DNA of 64,000 nt from Pseudomonas sp. ANT_J12. Lineage in GTDB: Bacteria; Pseudomonadota; Gammaproteobacteria; Pseudomonadales; Pseudomonadaceae. Position numbers and translations under genes: made by a program. Below the pieces are notes generated by a model. The model saw nothing but the letters and a program-made list of their open reading frames with translations. It had not been told where the DNA came from and ran no database searches. This document shows, piece after piece, positions 60,401-64,000 of this stretch. The stretch is from contig NZ_VOBN01000001.1 of assembly GCF_008370045.1 (NCBI RefSeq), positions 310,001 through 374,000 on the forward strand. The letters are read 5' to 3'. How positions within the stretch are numbered: the stretch's first letter is position 1; the number at the start of each line of letters is the position of its first letter.

Positions 60401-62152
60401 CAGGTTCATGCCGCGACCGGTGCGGTCGGTGTAGCGGGTGATCAGGTGATGTTGGTACTGATAGGACCAGGCGGCGCCGTTCTCGTCTTGCGCCTGGATC
60501 AGGTCGCCGTAAGCGTCGTACTGATAGGCACAGAGCTGTCGCAGCGGTGCACCGTCGACGATTTCCCAGAGGCCAATAAGCCGACCGTGATCGTCGATCA
60601 TCGTACCGAGGTGCAGGTGAACTTTGCTGATGTCGTTTTCTTGATACGTGATCAGGTCCGACAGTACCGACTGCTCGCCGTGGCGATGCTCGTAATGCAG
60701 CATGATCCCGGCGCCGTTGCGCAGGACCACATTCGTCAGCACATAACGCTGGCCGCGACGGACGTAGGTTTCTTTGCGCTCGAAACCACGGCACAGCAGT
60801 AATTGGTCATCTCCCGAGCGCACCAGGGTGATGTTTTCGATGGCGTCGTAATGAAACAGGCCGACCTTCGGCAGCGGATAGTCGTGGCTGCGGCCGTCGG
60901 CGTCGTGAAACTTCAGGCCATCGCCAATGCAGTCAAAACGGGTGGTGAATTCAGTGATCCAGCGGGCGCCTAGCTCGCTTTGATCGTAGGCCCCGAGGCG
61001 CGAACTGTAGGTACGAGTCCACTCAATCGGGAACGGCCCCGGCAGGCTGAAATCGATGTGGCTAAGACTCTCCGACCCCATGGCAAAACTGATGCTGTTG
61101 CAGGTGCCGGTACAGGTGCCATTTTTCTTGCCATTGGCAGTATTCGTGGCCGGCACCTGATGACTGTTGGCCCCCAAACCACCCTCAGACGCCGTGCGCT
61201 TGGCCTGACTCGTCTTGTCAGGTTTGACTCCAGCGCTCTGACCATGAGCATTGCGCTTACGCCAGACGGTGACGGCGCTGGACAGGATAAACAGCAACCA
61301 GCCGATGGAGTTCTGCACCGATTCATCGTCCAGCTTGCTCAACTGCGTGTGCAGTTCCGGCCCCATCGCCCGCAACTTCTTGGTTTCGGTGGCCACCCGT
61401 TCTTTGATGTCATCGGGTAGCAGGTTTTCGGCTGCGCTATTGGCCAGGCCCTTGCCTGCGGCTTTATATGCACTGGCTGCGGCCCCGAAAATGTTGCCGA
61501 TCGCCGCGAGTGGATCATTGAGCAGTTGGTCGCCGGCGGCGCTGATTTTTTGACCGGCCGCCTGGGCATCACCCTTGGCATCGAGCTTGCCATTGGCCAC
61601 CGCGTCGAGGCCTTTGGCGATCTCGTTGATGACGTCCTCGCCCAGCTTGCCGGCGTCCGCCAGAATACCCGGCAGCTTGCCTTTGGCTTGTTCAACGAAG
61701 TCGTCGAGGGTACCGATAATCGAATCGTTCAAGTGCCCTATCAGTATTTCGACCACCGACGAGCCAAGCAGCGCTTTGGTAGAGGCCTTCATCTCCTGAC
61801 GCACCAGAAACAGGGTCGGACGCAGGGTCATGCGTGCAGCGGCCATGGCCGGCGGCAACGGCAGGACGCCGATCAGGTTGATGCCGAGACTGGCCCAGGC
61901 GAGCAGGTCGCGTTTCTGGGCATTCGACAGGGTGACGATGTCGCCCAGCGCATCGACCAGCGCCATGATGTTGCCCACCACCGGCAAGGCACCGGCGACG
62001 TTCTTGATCCGGTCGAGGGTGACCACGCCGCCGCTGGCGGATTGCAACCAGGCGTCGAAGACTGCCGCGCTGCTGGCGACGTCCTGAACGTCGATAGCGC
62101 TCAGCGGAACAATGGCAACCTGCGGTTCACGTTTTACGATTTCAGTGGTCAT
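57410..62152 (-). CDS. Rhs-family T6SS effector with Tox-SHH nuclease tip
   Basis: A 1,580-residue Rhs protein. The N-terminal region (1-330) has hydrophobic segments (GALPVVGNIMALVDALGDIV; SIGWLLFILSSAVTVW) in place of a fused PAAR. A DUF6531-type start (GTCTGTCNSISFAMGSESLS) follows, then the YD-repeat shell (about 380-1400) and the Rhs core boundary DPIGYMGGLNLYAYAPNPTG to about 1435. The last 140 residues form the toxin: QDSHHIYQDASMNGISGYKY (SHH signature near 1472) and TPHYNANRAQ, as in Tox-SHH HNH/EndoVII nucleases. The shell should encapsulate the tip and release it by self-cleavage. Its start overlaps the vgrG stop by 4 bp. Confidence 0.92.
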   Translation of the reverse strand: MTTEIVKREPQVAIVPLSAIDVQDVASSAAVFDAWLQSASGGVVTLDRIKNVAGALPVVGNIMALVDALGDIVTLSNAQKRDLLAWASLGINLIGVLPLPPAMAAARMTLRPTLFLVRQEMKASTKALLGSSVVEILIGHLNDSIIGTLDDFVEQAKGKLPGILADAGKLGEDVINEIAKGLDAVANGKLDAKGDAQAAGQKISAAGDQLLNDPLAAIGNIFGAAASAYKAAGKGLANSAAENLLPDDIKERVATETKKLRAMGPELHTQLSKLDDESVQNSIGWLLFILSSAVTVWRKRNAHGQSAGVKPDKTSQAKRTASEGGLGANSHQVPATNTANGKKNGTCTGTCNSISFAMGSESLSHIDFSLPGPFPIEWTRTYSSRLGAYDQSELGARWITEFTTRFDCIGDGLKFHDADGRSHDYPLPKVGLFHYDAIENITLVRSGDDQLLLCRGFERKETYVRRGQRYVLTNVVLRNGAGIMLHYEHRHGEQSVLSDLITYQENDISKVHLHLGTMIDDHGRLIGLWEIVDGAPLRQLCAYQYDAYGDLIQAQDENGAAWSYQYQHHLITRYTDRTGRGMNLEWQGTGTDAKAVREWADDGSFDTRLEWDENIRLTYVTDAHGNETWHYYDILGYTYRVRHPDERSEWFFRDEAKNLIRHVHTDGSTDRYTYDERGNRLQHIRADHTVMHYAYDDQDLLIKISDAEGGQWQRAYDDQGNLVESIDPLGNKTEYAYNKSGQPTAIKDANGNEKALAYNDAGQLVKYVDCSGKTSTWEYNELGQMICFTDPAGQSTEYAYKAGQLVLIKHPDKTEERFERDAEGRLLAHVDGLDRCTTWSYTAAGLIAERVDAAEQTLRYRWDRLGQLLALENENEQRAHFHYDPVGRLLEETGFDGRSTRYQYDAQTGRLAHTVNGERVISVSFDPMGRLTERRASLGDKSQSETFAYDGNGNLVMANNADSRLQWFHDPAGNLLREHQHYLGLEQPTVAIWQHEYDVLNQRVATVRPDGHRVSWLTYGSGHLLGLRLDDHELIGYERDDLHREVARHQGNHLLQTQKWDPAGRLQEQLLGRSDDQSTLLKREYKYDAAGQLTDINDSRRGPLAYRYDPVGRLLSATTRQGVETFAFDPASNLLDDKITEIRRPLDQTPPRSKLVDNLLREYAGTHYDYDERGNQIQRWHNGTRSDLQWDLFDRLVRFEDPRLAVDFAYDALGRRLHKNSSAHYKQRPEAGSQWNRSEHARKQREYGCGFTLYGWDGDNLAWESSPAQTDGAPSRTVHYVFEPGCFVPVAQAVRHAPINLAGQPDYSGEYSLDEDPLWNHKATALAFDALAWYQCDHLGTPQELTDPQGNMAWTAQYKAWGQVTEQRSEWARQHGVVNPIRFQGQYHDHETGLHYNRHRYYDPGIGRFISKDPIGYMGGLNLYAYAPNPTGWVDSLGLSATCPCECKKVLEAEGVVTGRHGDLRKIGGLQDSHHIYQDASMNGISGYKYNDAPAISLQGRNPDGTTRGTPHYNANRAQDKASTAGLLGSETVVAFKSLRAAGLSPKAAKCATLQARGYFTGIEANAGTSTATPSKRRSR

Positions 62153-64000
62153 GACAGCATCTCACCGGCCAGCAGGCCCGGGGTTTTAAAGGAGGTCTTG
62201 GGAGGCGTGACAGCCGGCAGGCTCGGCAACTTGCCGCTCTTGCTCGCGGCACCGAGCAGGCTTGAGGCGCTCGGCATCGAGGCGCTGGCGAGTTTCGGCA
62301 ACCCGGCCACGCCGCCCTGCACCGCGCCTTTGACTTGCTGCGCGGTCTGCATCGCGCCTTGGGCGGTTTGCACGGCGCTCATGCCGCTTTGCGCCAGGGC
62401 TTTGCCTGTCTCCAGCACGTCCCAGTTCTTGCTCGGCAATACCTGCGCAACCATCGATTGCACCGGGCCGGGAATGTCCTCGGCGCTCGGCGGTTGCAGC
62501 GGCCATTCCGGTTTACCGATGTAACTGCCATCACTCCAGGTGTCCGCCGGGTCCTTGCCAAACATCACCCGCGCCGGCCCCGGTGCGGCGCCGGCGACGG
62601 TGGCAAAACCCTTCGCATCGAGCGTGCCTTTGAGGCTCTTGCCCAAGGCATCGATCACTTCGAAGTCGCCACCCTTGATGCCTTGAAGCCCGGCGTACTG
62701 GTTGAACAGTTCCAGATTGCCCTTGCCCGGTTTCGGCGGTTCCGGGAACACGCCCGCCAGACTTTTCGCCCCGGTGTAGGCGAAGTTCGCCGCGTGGGCG
62801 GTATACGGGCCGGTGGTGGCGTGGGTGATGCCGCCGGCGTTGTAGGTCGTGGCGCTGCCGCCGCCCTGGATCACCAGTTCGGTTTTCGCGGTGATGGTGA
62901 TGCGGTCGGCATTCGCGGTGATGTTGAGTTTGGCCAGCAGGTTGATGCTGTCTTTCAAGGCGCGAATGTCGATGTCACCCGACGCCGCGACCAGCCGCCA
63001 GCCGAGGTTTTGCACGAACAGGCGCATGCCCTGGCTGGCGCTGGCCAGCAGGCGTTTACCGATCGACAGGCTGGTGTGGCCGGTGCTGCTCAGGGCCAGG
63101 TGTTCGCCGGTGGCGATGTGGCTGGAGCGCGGGGTGGTCAGGGCGATGCCCGCCGGACTGGCGAGCACCAGATGCGCTTCGGTGAACTCGGGAAATTCGT
63201 TGGCGCTCATGTTCGCCGGGCCGCTACCGAGAATGCCCTGGTGCTGAGCGTGCAACGCCTTGGCCACGTCGTCCTGATCGCCCGCTTCCTGGGCTTGCAG
63301 TTCCTTGGCCTGTATCGCAAAACCGTCCTGCTGCTCGCTGGCCGTGGCCAAACGCTCGGCGGTTTCCGGCAAGTCTTTATGGTGTTTGGATTCGTTCGGC
63401 CGCGGCTCGGTGGTGATCAGCAAACCGGCGGCGGCACGCACCGCACCATGCCGGTCGGTGCGCAGCTCAAAGCCTTCGCCACGCGGCTGGCCGCCGGACG
63501 GGCGTGGATGGGTCAGGTAACCGAGGTTGATCGCACTGGCGCCATGATCGCTGCGCAGCGCAATGCTGATCTCGCTGGTGGTGTCGTCGATGCGCAGTTC
63601 GTTGGCGCGGCTGCCCTTGTACTCCTTGCTCTTGACCGTGGCCAGGGTCTTGAAGTCCGGCAGTTTGTACGGCGGCAGGTTGGCGCCGTGGTACAGGCAA
63701 CCGGTGATCAGCGGCTGGTCGGGATCGCCTTCGAGGAAGGTGATCAGCACTTCCATGCCAACGCGCGGCAGGTTGATCGAGCCAAAGGTCTGCGCCGCCC
63801 AGTTCGACGCCACGCGCATCCAGCAACTGGTCTTGTCGTCGTGCTGACCTTCGCGGTCCCAGAAAAACTGGACCTTCACCCGGCCGTACTGGTCGCAGAA
63901 AATCTCTTCGCCTTCGGGGCCGGTGACCACCGCGCTCTGGGTGCCGAGGACTTTGGGTTTCGGGTGCTCGAGCGGCGGGCGGTACGGCACGTTCCATGGC
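62149..64000 (-). CDS. VgrG (TssI) spike protein, 5' end beyond the window
   Basis: The frame is open to the right edge, so the N-terminal part (gp27-like) lies outside; about 617 residues are seen. The visible part starts in the VgrG linker (PPLEHPKPKVLGTQSAVVTG), followed by the gp5-like OB fold (GRVKVQFFWDREG; RVASNWAAQTFG; EVLITFLEGDPDQP), a DUF2345 beta-helix region (VLASPAGIALTTPRSSHIAT) and a C-terminal extension after about 450 (GGDFEVIDALGKSLKGTLDA; Ala/Gln-rich helices) likely to dock the Rhs or PAAR partner. It is translationally coupled to rhs (ATGA overlap). Confidence 0.92.
   Translation of the reverse strand, partial: PWNVPYRPPLEHPKPKVLGTQSAVVTGPEGEEIFCDQYGRVKVQFFWDREGQHDDKTSCWMRVASNWAAQTFGSINLPRVGMEVLITFLEGDPDQPLITGCLYHGANLPPYKLPDFKTLATVKSKEYKGSRANELRIDDTTSEISIALRSDHGASAINLGYLTHPRPSGGQPRGEGFELRTDRHGAVRAAAGLLITTEPRPNESKHHKDLPETAERLATASEQQDGFAIQAKELQAQEAGDQDDVAKALHAQHQGILGSGPANMSANEFPEFTEAHLVLASPAGIALTTPRSSHIATGEHLALSSTGHTSLSIGKRLLASASQGMRLFVQNLGWRLVAASGDIDIRALKDSINLLAKLNITANADRITITAKTELVIQGGGSATTYNAGGITHATTGPYTAHAANFAYTGAKSLAGVFPEPPKPGKGNLELFNQYAGLQGIKGGDFEVIDALGKSLKGTLDAKGFATVAGAAPGPARVMFGKDPADTWSDGSYIGKPEWPLQPPSAEDIPGPVQSMVAQVLPSKNWDVLETGKALAQSGMSAVQTAQGAMQTAQQVKGAVQGGVAGLPKLASASMPSASSLLGAASKSGKLPSLPAVTPPKTSFKTPGLLAGEMLS

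Noticed and set aside
58586..60802. A 738-codon open frame antisense to rhs
   Set aside because: The Rhs frame has clear YD repeats, shell and toxin tip; the antisense product is Val/Ala-rich with no recognisable domain.
1..64000. CRISPR arrays, tRNA, rRNA and complete insertion sequences
   Set aside because: No regularly spaced direct repeats, no tRNA-like cloverleaf or rRNA sequence, and no transposase gene were recognised. The repeats found are inverted and intergenic.

Overview
The window is a 64 kb stretch of high-GC chromosome from a Pseudomonas of the P. fluorescens group. Three things support this. The gene order matches Pseudomonas blocks: plpD, FimV-like, marR, recQ; the lapG-lapD / lapA / lapEBC adhesion locus; and gbuR-gbuA with two transporters. 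Some 14 REP/REPIN-type inverted repeats sit between genes. Shine-Dalgarno sites and codon use are typical of the genus.

Layout. 0.1-3.8 kb: HD-domain protein, LpxH-like metallophosphoesterase, AraC regulator with an EamA exporter, SelW-like protein. 3.8-12.2 kb: the type Vd phospholipase PlpD, a FimV-like inner-membrane protein, a MarR regulator, RecQ, a YecA-like protein and a DUF454 membrane protein. 12.4-28.7 kb: a complete c-di-GMP-controlled adhesion system. It comprises the periplasmic protease LapG, the inside-out receptor LapD, a LapA-type adhesin (about 2,624 aa, short for LapA, with a TAAG cleavage site, T1SS-143 repeats, a VWA domain and RTX repeats) and, divergently, its type I secretion system LapE-LapB-LapC. 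A perfect FleQ-like dyad lies 39 bp upstream of lapE. 28.9-36.3 kb: tRNA acp-transferase, GbuR, guanidinobutyrase GbuA, two transporters, an MBL-fold hydrolase and a carrier-protein-like ORF with no phosphopantetheine serine. 36.5-52.1 kb: a small ORF at the position of P. aeruginosa PA1414 (the SicX sRNA locus), LysR regulators, exporters, CvfB, a TorF-like porin, a DUF6279 lipoprotein, a DUF899 protein, an SDR, an AvrRpt2-like cysteine protease with an unknown partner, a DEAD-box helicase and a YbdG-type mechanosensitive channel.

52.1-64 kb is a type VI secretion effector island, all transcribed leftward. It starts with a vgrG cut by the window edge, then an Rhs protein with a Tox-SHH nuclease tip and its putative immunity gene. 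Downstream is a run of displaced modules, each with toxin-tip debris, an immunity gene and a PAAR gene: a truncated PAAR; a toxin tail with Imm10 and an intact PAAR; an orphan Ntox21-like tip with two LRV-repeat immunity paralogues, an exported ankyrin protein, a small exported protein and another PAAR. Five copies of a roughly 70-80 bp inverted-repeat element occur only here, and most sit at the breakpoints. The best reading is a toxin-immunity-PAAR cassette array built by successive tip replacements and then broken up around the repeat element. This island is the part of the window most worth following up.
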